From an uncultured Mollicutes bacterium (lineage in GTDB: Bacteria; Bacillota_I; Bacilli_A; MAG-NZ): a stretch of DNA of 5,781 nt. This document shows positions 1 through 5,293 of this stretch, one piece after another. Position 1 is the stretch's first letter, and each line of letters starts with the position of its first letter. A program made the translations under genes and the position numbers. The stretch spans positions 1 to 5,781 of the forward strand of contig CAJYBF010000074.1 in NCBI GenBank assembly GCA_913064935.1, in the 5' to 3' direction. The notes under the pieces were generated by a model. That model was not told the origin of the DNA and did not search any database. It saw only the letters and a program-made list of their open reading frames with translations.

Positions 1-543
1 TGTAATTCGTTTTACACGTTTAGTAATTTGATTACCACCAGACTTTACATAATAATCTCTACGCACCTCGTACCCTGCTTTTTCCATAATATTAGCCAAC
101 GAGTCGCCATATGCTCCACCTCTTGCATGTACTATATGTAAATATCCAGTAGGATTTGCTGAAACAAATTCTAAAAGTATCTTAGTTCCATTTCCGACTG
201 TTACGTTACCATAATTGCTGTCTTCAGCAATGATATTATTGATTAAAGAGTAAAATTCATCCCTTTTTAAGTAAATATTCAAAAATCCAGGACCTGCAAT
301 TTCCAACTTAGAAACACTGCATTTATCTAGATTCATTTTATTTTTTATTTCCTCAGAAATAACTCTTGGATTCTTACCGGCTATTTTTGACAACCTAAGC
401 GCTGTATTCGTTGAATAGTCACCGTGTGTCTTATCTTTCGGCTGTTCTAATACTATCTCAAACGATTCATCAGCATACCCTAAATCGATTATAATCGATT
501 TAATTTCCTGCTTAATATCTTTAATTATTTTTTCAATATTCAT
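1..543 (-). CDS. argS: Arginyl-tRNA synthetase, N-terminal 181 residues (gene continues past left edge)
   Basis: Class I aminoacyl-tRNA synthetase that charges tRNA-Arg with arginine in the cytoplasm. The frame is open from the ATG at 543 to the window edge, so the C-terminal two thirds (KMSK loop, anticodon-binding domain) is not visible. Residues 1-115 resemble the ArgS N-terminal tRNA D-loop-binding domain, with the family-typical stretches KTHGDYSTN and IAGPGFLNIYL. The catalytic domain then begins with EFVSANPTG (125-133), followed by the HIGH-equivalent HIVH (136-139), ARGGAYGDSLANIMEKAGYEV and YYVKSGGNQI (164-173). Two positions are odd: Val138 replaces the Gly of HxGH, and the usual Asn-Asp before the GxQ element reads Lys-Ser (167-168). 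The family is not in doubt; full activity is. A weak purine-rich ribosome site (AAGAAAG) lies about 12 bases before the ATG. A promoter lies between this gene and the 6S RNA terminator, so it is probably transcribed independently. Confidence 0.93.
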   Translation of the reverse strand, partial: MNIEKIIKDIKQEIKSIIIDLGYADESFEIVLEQPKDKTHGDYSTNTALRLSKIAGKNPRVISEEIKNKMNLDKCSVSKLEIAGPGFLNIYLKRDEFYSLINNIIAEDSNYGNVTVGNGTKILLEFVSANPTGYLHIVHARGGAYGDSLANIMEKAGYEVRRDYYVKSGGNQITKRVKRIT

Positions 544-588
544 ATACAATCAATTCTTTCTTGGTTCTATTTTTTTTTGCTTATACTT

Positions 589-616
589 ATTATATACTAG
601 ATTTGAAAAATATAAA
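589..616 (-). promoter_or_regulatory. Probable sigma-A promoter of argS
   Basis: On the minus strand a perfect -10 box TATAAT (594-589) is preceded, after 16 bases, by a weak -35 box TTTATA (616-611). It lies just beyond the T-tract of the 6S terminator and gives a leader of about 40 bases. No T-box specifier domain or terminator is visible in that short leader, so argS is not T-box regulated here. The -10 box is convincing; the -35 is not. Confidence 0.5.
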
Positions 617-649
617 TAAAAAAGATGCTATTTTTCGCATCTTTTTTTA
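617..649 (-). terminator. Intrinsic terminator of the 6S RNA gene
   Basis: A perfect inverted repeat pairs AAAAAAGATGC with GCATCTTTTTT around an 8-base loop and ends in a run of seven T on the minus strand. The AAGATGC/GCATCTT core gives a solid stem, and the flanking A and T tracts make it work in both orientations. It ends 6S RNA transcription and separates that transcription unit from argS. Confidence 0.85.
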
Positions 650-660
650 TCATGATAATA

Positions 661-833
661 AAATATCAATTTGACCCGAAGAGCCGTAATCACTTCTAAA
701 CCTTTAGGTTTAAAGTGGGTATCTCTTGCATTATTTTAAGGATCCCTAATTTCTAGGTCTTCAACACCAACAATGCCTTGACGCCCTTATAGATAGTGTT
801 CGGCTTCTCATGAATTCACAAACCCCTCAGGCA
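661..833 (-). ncRNA. ssrS: 6S RNA
   Basis: 6S RNA binds the housekeeping sigma-RNA polymerase holoenzyme by mimicking an open promoter and reduces transcription in stationary phase. Read on the minus strand, the segment shows the family's layout. A closing stem pairs ATTGCCTGAGG (near 835-825) with CTTCGGGTCAAAT (near 681-669), with small bulges. GCATT/AATGC and CCTA/TAGG stems form the distal arm. On the 3' side of the central bubble, a hairpin pairs ACTTTAAACC with GGTTTAGAAGT around a TAAA loop and is followed by GATTACGGC. That last part matches, from memory, the E. coli 6S 3' arm (CACCUUGAACC, GGGUUCAAGGGUUACAGCC), and TTGGTG...TCCTTAAAA also matches its distal arm. It has its own promoter and terminator. 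The mature ends are estimates. The symbol follows the E. coli gene; Bacillus copies are called bsrA and bsrB. Confidence 0.85.
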
Positions 834-838
834 ATATT

Positions 839-868
839 ATTATACCATAAAATGGGGTACAATATAAA
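839..868 (-). promoter_or_regulatory. Promoter of the 6S RNA gene
   Basis: A perfect -10 box TATAAT lies at 844-839 on the minus strand, with TTTATA at 868-863 as a weak -35 box and an 18-base spacer. Initiation about seven bases downstream would fall near 832, exactly at the start of the predicted closing stem of the 6S RNA. The promoter begins only five bases after the stop codon of the membrane-protein gene upstream, so some 6S RNA precursor could also come from read-through. Confidence 0.6.
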
Positions 869-873
869 TGAAA

Positions 874-1356
874 TTAATGGTAAAACTTTTTATAAAGGCC
901 TCCAAATATGAATTTTACTGTATTAGCAGTTGTTACACCTAGCATACAACTTACGAAGTAACAAAATGTGACAATCCAGTTAAAATTCATAATTAAAAAT
1001 GAAATTGCGTATTGAACTGTGAAAATATAACTAAAACCAATTATTAAACTTATGATTAATGGCTTTCTTCCGAATTTTGATAAAGAAACGTAAATTAAAT
1101 TACCCATTATGAAACATAATATATTGATAGTAATGAATTTAGAGTAATCATAAATGCCAAAATCAAATAATGTAAAATTATTACTTATTGAGTTTAAATC
1201 GATTATAGTATCAAGATTCATACTATAGATTAATCCTTTTAAATTTATTGTAGATACTTCCAATGATGCGACGCTTATCTCTGTATAAATAACACTTACA
1301 AAATATGCCCCAACAAAAAACATGATCAAAACTGTTAAGATTGAAATTAATTTCAT
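874..1356 (-). CDS. Small four-helix membrane protein of unknown function
   Basis: I do not recognise a family for this 160-residue protein. It has four hydrophobic segments at roughly 4-25, 73-93, 99-121 and 124-150. A polar loop of about 45 residues (26-72), rich in Asn, Asp, Ser and Thr, separates the first two. Basic residues sit at the N-terminus, between helices 2 and 3 (SKFGRKP) and at the C-terminus (LYKKFYH). By the positive-inside rule both ends face the cytoplasm and the long loop faces outward. No catalytic or transport motif stands out. The start is well supported: GGGAGG lies six bases before the ATG. The gene is divergent from mscS, 113 bases away, and sits just upstream of the 6S RNA gene. 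No clear terminator separates it from 6S. It is probably a real gene; its role is unknown. Confidence 0.75.
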   Translation of the reverse strand: MKLISILTVLIMFFVGAYFVSVIYTEISVASLEVSTINLKGLIYSMNLDTIIDLNSISNNFTLFDFGIYDYSKFITINILCFIMGNLIYVSLSKFGRKPLIISLIIGFSYIFTVQYAISFLIMNFNWIVTFCYFVSCMLGVTTANTVKFIFGGLYKKFYH

Positions 1357-1400
1357 TAGTACCTCCCTAATAACTTGTACTAATAGTTTTAGACCTCAAA

Positions 1401-1429
1401 TTGATTTTATACTTATATAATGCTATGCT
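1401..1429 (+). promoter_or_regulatory. Candidate promoter of the mscS-family gene
   Basis: TTGATT (1401-1406) and TATGCT (1424-1429) are spaced by 17 bases and lie about 40 bases before the mscS start. A perfect TATAAT at 1416-1421 lies in the same stretch but has no matching -35 at the proper distance. Either could serve as the -10 box. Confidence 0.4.
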
Positions 1430-1432
1430 TAA
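1404..1432 (-). promoter_or_regulatory. Candidate promoter of the four-helix membrane protein gene
   Basis: On the minus strand TTAAGC (1432-1427) and TAAAAT (1409-1404) are separated by 17 bases and lie about 48 bases before the start codon. Both boxes depart from consensus, and AT-rich DNA yields such matches readily. The element overlaps the candidate mscS promoter on the other strand. Confidence 0.35.
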
Positions 1433-1469
1433 TTAAATTTACAAATGAAGGCTAATTAGGAGGCTCTTT

Positions 1470-2318
1470 ATGACATATATACTACTATCATTAGATAATA
1501 CACTGAAACTTGTCACACAGTATTTTACGAACGAAAAAATCAATATGGTTTTAAGATCTACTCTCTATATACTAATCATTTTAATCTCTACGTTTATTAT
1601 TCTTAAACTATACAAAAAGTTTATTACTAGAGCACTTAGACTAAATACTCAAGAGAAAAGAAAAATGACCATCGGTAAGGTCATAATAAGTATAGGACGA
1701 GCAGCTATCTGGTTTGTTTCAATTCTATTAATTCTTAAAGTTCTTAAAGTAGATATCACTCCGATTTTAGCTGGTGCAGGAATTTTAGGGTTAGCTGTAG
1801 GTCTAGGAGCACAAAGGTTAGTTTCAGACTTTATAAATGGATTTTTCATACTCTTTGAAGATAGATTTAATGTAGGTGAAATAGTAGAAATCGAGAGTTT
1901 TACTGGAGAAGTAATGGATATAGGTCTAAGAACAACTACTATTAAAAATTGGAAAGGTGCTTTGAAGATAATGAGCAATGGTGAGATACATTCAATAATA
2001 AACCATTCTAGACATAACAGCATTGCTATCGTAGATTTCAAAGTATCTTATGAAACTGATCTAGGATCAGTTGGCGCAATATTGAATGATCATTTTAAAA
2101 ATAAAAAATATACAAATGGCAGTTTAGTAGATATTCCTGAATACATCGGTGCAATTTCATTTAATGATTCAGAGATAACTTGCAGAGTAGTATCAACTTG
2201 TAGACCATTTGAGCATTTTCAGTTCGAAAGAGATTTAAGAAGCGACATCAAAGTTGTACTTGAAAGTAACAACATTTATATGCCGTATCCACATCTTGTC
2301 ATCAAAAAAGAACTTTAA
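1470..2318 (+). CDS. MscS-family small-conductance mechanosensitive channel
   Basis: A membrane channel that opens when membrane tension rises and releases solutes during osmotic downshock, assembling as a heptamer in the family prototype. This 282-residue protein has the single-unit MscS architecture. TM1 lies near 27-50 and TM2 near 72-92. The pore helix TM3a carries the Gly/Ala-rich signature AGAGILGLAVGLGAQ (101-115), followed by TM3b LVSDFINGFFILFED (117-131). The beta domain contains RFNVGEIVEIESFTGEV (132-148) and the family-typical SNGEI...NHSR (169-181), and an alpha/beta C-terminal domain runs to the end. The usual IPN before the Gly reads IMSN here, a minor variation. The length is close to that of E. 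coli MscS and the Bacillus YkuT/YfkC type. AGGAGG lies about six bases before the ATG. It is transcribed alone and ends at the shared terminator facing rplT. Confidence 0.95.
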   Translation: MTYILLSLDNTLKLVTQYFTNEKINMVLRSTLYILIILISTFIILKLYKKFITRALRLNTQEKRKMTIGKVIISIGRAAIWFVSILLILKVLKVDITPILAGAGILGLAVGLGAQRLVSDFINGFFILFEDRFNVGEIVEIESFTGEVMDIGLRTTTIKNWKGALKIMSNGEIHSIINHSRHNSIAIVDFKVSYETDLGSVGAILNDHFKNKKYTNGSLVDIPEYIGAISFNDSEITCRVVSTCRPFEHFQFERDLRSDIKVVLESNNIYMPYPHLVIKKEL

Positions 2319-2320
2319 GC

Positions 2321-2350
2321 AAAAAAAAAATGCTGTGTAAGCATCTTATT
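2321..2350. terminator. Shared bidirectional terminator between mscS-family gene and rplT
   Basis: The two genes converge on one hairpin, ATGCT-GTGTA-AGCAT (2330-2344). On the minus strand it extends through a G-U pair to eight pairs and is followed by ten T residues, making a good terminator for the infC-rpmI-rplT operon. On the plus strand the extension carries an A-C mismatch and the trailing tract is only CTTATTTTA, so it is weaker for mscS. The hairpin overlaps the rplT stop codon (2348-2346). Confidence 0.8.
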
Positions 2351-3107
2351 TTAGAGCAACAAGTAATTCAGCTTTTTTAAGTTTTGAATAACCTGTAATT
2401 TTTTGTTCTTTAGCAACTGCTTTTAATTCAGCAACTGTCATTTTAGAATAATCAACTGCAGCTTCTTTTACAACTTTCTTAGGAGCTGTTTTTTTTGCTG
2501 GAGCTTTTTCTTCTACTTTTTTAGGAGCTGCTTTTTTTACTGGTGCTTTTTTAGCAACTACTTTTTCTTCTACTTTTTTTGCTGGTGCTTTTTCTTCTAC
2601 TTTTTTATGAGTTTCTTTTTTAACTGGTGCTTTTTTAGCAACTTCTTTTTCTTCTACTTTTTCAGCAACTACTTTTTTAGGAGCTGCTTTTTTTACTGGT
2701 GCTTTTTTAGCAACTTCTTTTTCTGGAGCAGCCTTTGGAGCTTCTACATTTGCAGAAAGACCATCTTGTGAAAGTTTAACTAAATTATTGAATGTGTCCA
2801 TATCATGTACAGCGATTTCAGCTAACATTTTTCTATTAACTTCAACACCTGCAAGTTTAAGTCCATGCATGAATTGAGAATAACTCATTCCACTCATTCT
2901 AGTTGCTGCGTTTATTCTTGTAATCCATAATTTACGGAATCTTCTTTTTCTTTGTTTTCTATCTCTGTAAGCATATGTTAAGGATTTCATTACCTGCTCA
3001 TGTGCAGTTTTATATAGAGTTCTTTTCGAACCATAATATCCTTTTGCTAACTTTAATATTTTTCTACGTCTGTTTTTCGCGACGTTTCCACCTTTTATAC
3101 GTGCCAT
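2346..3107 (-). CDS. rplT: Ribosomal protein L20 with Lys/Ala/Pro-rich linker and C-terminal Rho_N/SAP-like domain
   Basis: L20 binds 23S rRNA early in assembly of the large subunit and, in several bacteria, represses its own operon. Residues 1-117 are a complete, normal L20 ([52 protein letters not shown]), about the whole length of a typical L20. The protein then continues to 253 residues. Residues 118-216 form a low-complexity linker of Lys, Ala, Pro, Glu and Val with three imperfect copies of (E/V)VAKKAPVKK. Residues 219-253 ([30 protein letters not shown]) match the pattern of the Rho N-terminal/SAP-like helix-extended-loop-helix module, a nucleic-acid-binding fold. AGGAGA lies seven bases before the ATG, and 16 bases separate it from rpmI, the third-gene position expected for L20. 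The extension is in frame with no stop, so it is not a read error of the usual kind. L20 identity is certain; the tail's function is inferred. Confidence 0.97.
   Translation of the reverse strand: MARIKGGNVAKNRRRKILKLAKGYYGSKRTLYKTAHEQVMKSLTYAYRDRKQRKRRFRKLWITRINAATRMSGMSYSQFMHGLKLAGVEVNRKMLAEIAVHDMDTFNNLVKLSQDGLSANVEAPKAAPEKEVAKKAPVKKAAPKKVVAEKVEEKEVAKKAPVKKETHKKVEEKAPAKKVEEKVVAKKAPVKKAAPKKVEEKAPAKKTAPKKVVKEAAVDYSKMTVAELKAVAKEQKITGYSKLKKAELLVALK
2511..2717 (-). repeat. Triplicated coding repeat in the L20 linker
   Basis: Three direct copies of about 48-51 bases encode residues 131-147, 155-170 and 183-199 of the L20 protein (2717-2667, 2645-2598, 2561-2511). Each reads (E/V)VAKKAPVKK followed by AAPKKV or ETHKKV. 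The copies are nearly identical at the DNA level over the AKKAPVKK part, which suggests expansion by local duplication; shorter VEEKAPAKK units fill the gaps. Copy number could vary between strains through slippage. Confidence 0.8.
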
Positions 3108-3123
3108 TTTCTAGTCTCCTTAA

Positions 3124-3330
3124 TTATTTCAGTAAACCTGAAATCATATTTTTAATTCTTTTCAGATCACTTTTAGATACTTCATTACTTTTTCTTAAAT
3201 GTCTCTTTGCTTTTGATGATTTGTTCGGCATCAAGTGACTCATACCAGCTTGTTGTCTTTGCACTTTACCAGTACCAGATATCTTAACTCGCTTAGCAGT
3301 TCCACTATGTGTTTTCATTTTGTTTCCCAT
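3124..3330 (-). CDS. rpmI: Ribosomal protein L35
   Basis: A small basic protein of the large ribosomal subunit. The 68 residues carry the family pattern: [22 protein letters not shown] at the N-terminus, then [17 protein letters not shown], then the C-terminal [16 protein letters not shown]35 proteins are usually 64-66 residues; here two extra residues precede the conserved KMKTH. The start is supported by AAGGAG seven bases upstream, and this ribosome site overlaps the stop codon of infC. The gene sits between infC and rplT with gaps of 10 and 16 bases, so the three are surely one transcript. Confidence 0.97.
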   Translation of the reverse strand: MGNKMKTHSGTAKRVKISGTGKVQRQQAGMSHLMPNKSSKAKRHLRKSNEVSKSDLKRIKNMISGLLK

Positions 3331-3340
3331 AGTATTCTCC

Positions 3341-3880
3341 TTACTTCTTATTTGGTTCTAAAACCATAAACATATTACGTCCATCCATTTTAGCTCTTTG
3401 CGTAACAGTAGCTATTTCTGCTACTGCTTTTGCATATCTTTCTAAAACTTGTCGACCTAAATCTTTGTGAGTAATCATTCTTCCTCTAAATCTTATAGAT
3501 AGTTTAAGCTTGTCTCCAGATTCTAAGAACTTAATTCCTCTATTTAACTTAGTGTTAAAATCTCCAATGTCAATAGTAGGACTTAGTCTAATCTCTTTAA
3601 GTTGATTTACAGTTTGCTTCTTTTTCGCAATTTTCTGTTTTTTCTGTTGCTCAAACTTGTACTTTTTGTAGTCCATAATTTTGCATACCGGGGGTTTCCC
3701 TTGAGGAGCAACACAAACCAAGTCTAGATCTTTTTCATAAGCCATATCAATAGCTTCACTTGTATTCATTGTTCCTAATTGTTCCCCGTCATCCGTAATT
3801 ACAAGAACTTCTCTAGCTCTAATAGATTCGTTGATAGGTAACTCATTACTCTTACTTCTGTATTGATTTTGATTACTAAT
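3341..3880 (-). CDS. infC: Translation initiation factor IF-3, AUU start
   Basis: IF3 binds the 30S subunit, keeps it apart from 50S and checks the start codon-initiator tRNA pairing. From an ATT start at 3880 the protein has 179 residues, the usual family length. The N-terminal domain contains [13 protein letters not shown] (16-28), GEQLG (32-36) and [15 protein letters not shown] (57-71). A Lys/Gln-rich linker runs from about 75 to 93. The C-terminal domain contains [10 protein letters not shown] (95-104), [14 protein letters not shown] (129-138) and KMDGRNMF (164-171). A strong GGAGG (3892-3888) lies exactly seven bases before the ATT. An in-frame GTG at 3922 would add 14 residues, but it lies inside the attenuator terminator and has no ribosome site. 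AUU starts are a known hallmark of infC in E. coli and Geobacillus and let IF3 repress its own translation. First gene of the infC-rpmI-rplT operon. Confidence 0.95.
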   Translation of the reverse strand: MSNQNQYRSKSNELPINESIRAREVLVITDDGEQLGTMNTSEAIDMAYEKDLDLVCVAPQGKPPVCKIMDYKKYKFEQQKKQKIAKKKQTVNQLKEIRLSPTIDIGDFNTKLNRGIKFLESGDKLKLSIRFRGRMITHKDLGRQVLERYAKAVAEIATVTQRAKMDGRNMFMVLEPNKK

Positions 3881-4008
3881 ATTTACACCTCCATAAAAAT
3901 ATAAAAAGGGCGCACAGTGCACCCACGAATTTACTCTATTAAGAGTGACATTGACCTATCGCTAATCGCAATCAGGTGAGAAGTGGGTACCTCTACTTTC
4001 CACATTAC
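3881..4008 (-). promoter_or_regulatory. L20-type leader and transcription attenuator of infC-rpmI-rplT
   Basis: About 128 transcribed bases precede infC. Three hairpins can be drawn before the terminator. The first (4003-3976) pairs GTGGAAAGT with ACTTCTCAC with one mismatch around the loop AGAGGTACCC. The second (3977-3954) pairs ACCTGATTGC with GCGATAGGT around GATTA with a bulged G; its first bases overlap the end of the first stem. The third (3946-3933) is ACTCT-TAAT-AGAGT. GTACCCAC (3990-3983) can pair over eight bases, one of them G-U, with GTGGGTGC (3926-3919), which is the 5' arm of the terminator, so the two folds exclude each other. In Bacillus subtilis L20 is known to repress this operon by promoting termination in such a leader. 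The position and logic fit; I have not matched it to a covariance model. Confidence 0.75.
3895..3924 (-). terminator. Intrinsic terminator of the infC leader attenuator
   Basis: On the minus strand GGGTGCA-CTG-TGCGCCC (3924-3908) forms a GC-rich seven-pair stem with one G-U pair, followed at once by TTTTTATATTTTT. It ends just before the infC ribosome site, where an attenuator terminator is expected. It would also stop read-through arriving from the ABC cassette upstream. Confidence 0.88.
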
Positions 4009-4014
4009 TAAACA

Positions 4015-4043
4015 ATTCTACCAAAACTTATGTGCTATGTCAA
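4015..4043 (-). promoter_or_regulatory. Strong sigma-A promoter of infC-rpmI-rplT
   Basis: A perfect -35 box TTGACA (4043-4038) and a near-perfect -10 box TAGAAT (4020-4015) are separated by the ideal 17 bases on the minus strand. Transcription would start near 4008. This is the best promoter match in the window and fits a highly expressed ribosomal-protein operon. Its -35 box begins seven bases after the stop codon of the permease gene. Confidence 0.88.
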
Positions 4044-4050
4044 GATATAT

Positions 4051-4737
4051 TTACCTAAATTCCTTATATGTGTATACATATGTATTTAGTAAAATTAACA
4101 AAGCCAAAAGCATTATAACATACAAAATCCCGAATTGGAATTGACCATTATTCAAACTTGGAAAAAACAAATCCAATAATAAAACATTTCTTCCTATTAC
4201 TTCATTTATCCAATAAATTATAATGATCACAACACTGACTAAAGTAGTTTGAACTATATTTAATATAAGTAATGAGTATAATCCATATATTACGCCTTGT
4301 AAGTATATGGATAGAATTTGATTTATATTCATAAATACATGATTTAAATAAACTTTTCCAACTAATGTGTTCAATATTACCAACAAGACTATAAAGAACC
4401 CGAGAATTATTTGTATAGTAATTATTTTGTACATAAAATACTTTACTCTACCAACTCCTCTTACTAAAATTATAATCATATATTCATCTTGTTCCTTTGA
4501 AAAACTATAACTGTAAGTCATTATTGAAAAGAGAATTATGGTGAATCTAGAAACTAATTTACTAGTAGTTGTATAAGCTGTTTTGAACTCATTGACATAT
4601 AGAATCCTATTCGAAGCACTTTCTGTTATTCCAGCTGAAAACAGTAAACAAAGAGCGTATATTACCACTAGAATAAACATTATCACTATAATCCTTTTTG
4701 TTAAGAGATAATTCAAATGTAACTTAATCAGTCTCAT
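4051..4737 (-). CDS. ABC-2-like transporter membrane subunit
   Basis: A 228-residue integral membrane protein, probably the transmembrane partner of the ABC ATPase encoded just upstream. About six hydrophobic segments can be placed at roughly 14-36, 63-80, 104-126, 141-160, 160-178 and 201-224. The pattern is that of small ABC-2 type subunits. The cytoplasmic stretch FSKEQDEYMIIILVRGVGRVKYFMYK (79-104) resembles the coupling region after TM2 in that group (a Glu-rich turn, then a basic segment entering TM3). I cannot assign a substrate. The start overlaps the ATPase gene by 14 bases, so translation is probably coupled; AAGG lies about 12 bases before the ATG. The stop lies seven bases before the infC promoter, with no terminator between them. 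The membrane-subunit call is firm; the ABC-2 class rests mostly on context and topology. Confidence 0.8.
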   Translation of the reverse strand: MRLIKLHLNYLLTKRIIVIMFILVVIYALCLLFSAGITESASNRILYVNEFKTAYTTTSKLVSRFTIILFSIMTYSYSFSKEQDEYMIIILVRGVGRVKYFMYKIITIQIILGFFIVLLVILNTLVGKVYLNHVFMNINQILSIYLQGVIYGLYSLLILNIVQTTLVSVVIIIIYWINEVIGRNVLLLDLFFPSLNNGQFQFGILYVIMLLALLILLNTYVYTYKEFR

Positions 4738-5293
4738 CTAGATTGATTACCTTGTCTGCCATATCAACATACATATCCTCATAGTGACTAGAGAGTAAGA
4801 TTGTCTTTCCAAGGAGTTTTTGATTATGTAACATCTCAATAAATGTCTTTTTGACCTTTAAATCTAATCCATTGATTGGTTCATCGCATATTAAAATATC
4901 AGGATTGTGAACTAATGCTTGGATTATTACTAGTTTTTGTTTCATCCCCTTAGATAATGCATAGATATATTTATTTCTATGTTCATATAAGTCATATTCG
5001 ACTAATAAAGCTTCGAACTCTGAGTTTGTTATTGATGCAAGGTTCCTTATAAAAGACTCCACCTTAACGTACATAGGAAACTGAAAATTTTCAGGGATAT
5101 AACCTATCAACCCATCTATACTAATGTTCCCCTCGTAATTAATCAAACTAAGTATGCATTTAATCAGTGTGCTTTTTCCAGATCCATTAGATCCAAGCAA
5201 CAAAACAAATTCATCCCTGATTTTTAAGTTGAATTCCTTGAAGACATTTTGCTTATACGATTTCGACAAATCCATTATTTTAATCCGACACAT
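4724..5293 (-). CDS. ABC transporter ATP-binding protein (small, all motifs intact)
   Basis: A cytoplasmic ATPase that would power the membrane subunit encoded next. At 189 residues it is shorter than the 210-300 typical of the class, but the core is complete. Tyr13 is a likely A-loop aromatic residue. Walker A is GSNGSGKST (34-42). GYIPE (64-68) is the Q-loop, with Glu in the Gln position as often seen in ABC-2 export ATPases. The signature is LSKGMKQKL (113-121), the Walker B ILICDEP (133-139) with catalytic Glu138, the D-loop GLD (142-144) and the H-loop His170. The C-terminal extension of drug-exporter ATPases is missing. The ATG at 5293 overlaps the upstream gene by 14 bases. A second in-frame ATG at 5275, five bases after that gene's stop codon, would remove six residues and is possible. 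Neither has a strong ribosome site, in keeping with translational coupling. Substrate unknown. Confidence 0.93.
   Translation of the reverse strand: MCRIKIMDLSKSYKQNVFKEFNLKIRDEFVLLLGSNGSGKSTLIKCILSLINYEGNISIDGLIGYIPENFQFPMYVKVESFIRNLASITNSEFEALLVEYDLYEHRNKYIYALSKGMKQKLVIIQALVHNPDILICDEPINGLDLKVKKTFIEMLHNQKLLGKTILLSSHYEDMYVDMADKVINLDETD

Noticed and set aside
544..588. T-box or other riboswitch before argS
   Set aside because: The leader after the promoter is only about 40 bases, with no specifier stem, T-box sequence or terminator.
842..883. Inverted repeat TACCAT...ATGGTA as a terminator of the four-helix membrane protein gene
   Set aside because: The arms are six bases with about a 30-base gap, no T-tract follows, and one arm lies within the 6S promoter.
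1649..2041. Minus-strand open frame of 130 codons within the mscS-family gene
   Set aside because: It is antisense to a strongly recognised MscS coding sequence, has no ribosome site and looks like a shadow frame.
2975..3238. Plus-strand open frame of 87 codons across the rplT/rpmI junction
   Set aside because: Antisense to two certain ribosomal protein genes; its hydrophobic composition is the complement of Lys/Arg-rich coding.
3881..3922. GTG start at 3922 giving a 193-residue IF3
   Set aside because: The codon lies inside the attenuator terminator stem, no ribosome site precedes it, and the 14 added residues do not fit IF3. The ATT at 3880 has a strong GGAGG at the right distance.
3976..3998. 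Similarity between the infC leader (GAGGTACCCACTTCTCACC) and the 6S RNA (GAGATACCCACTTTAAACC), suggesting a second 6S RNA or shared protein site
   Set aside because: About 14 of 19 positions match but the surrounding folds differ, and the leader's position before infC explains it. Most likely chance.
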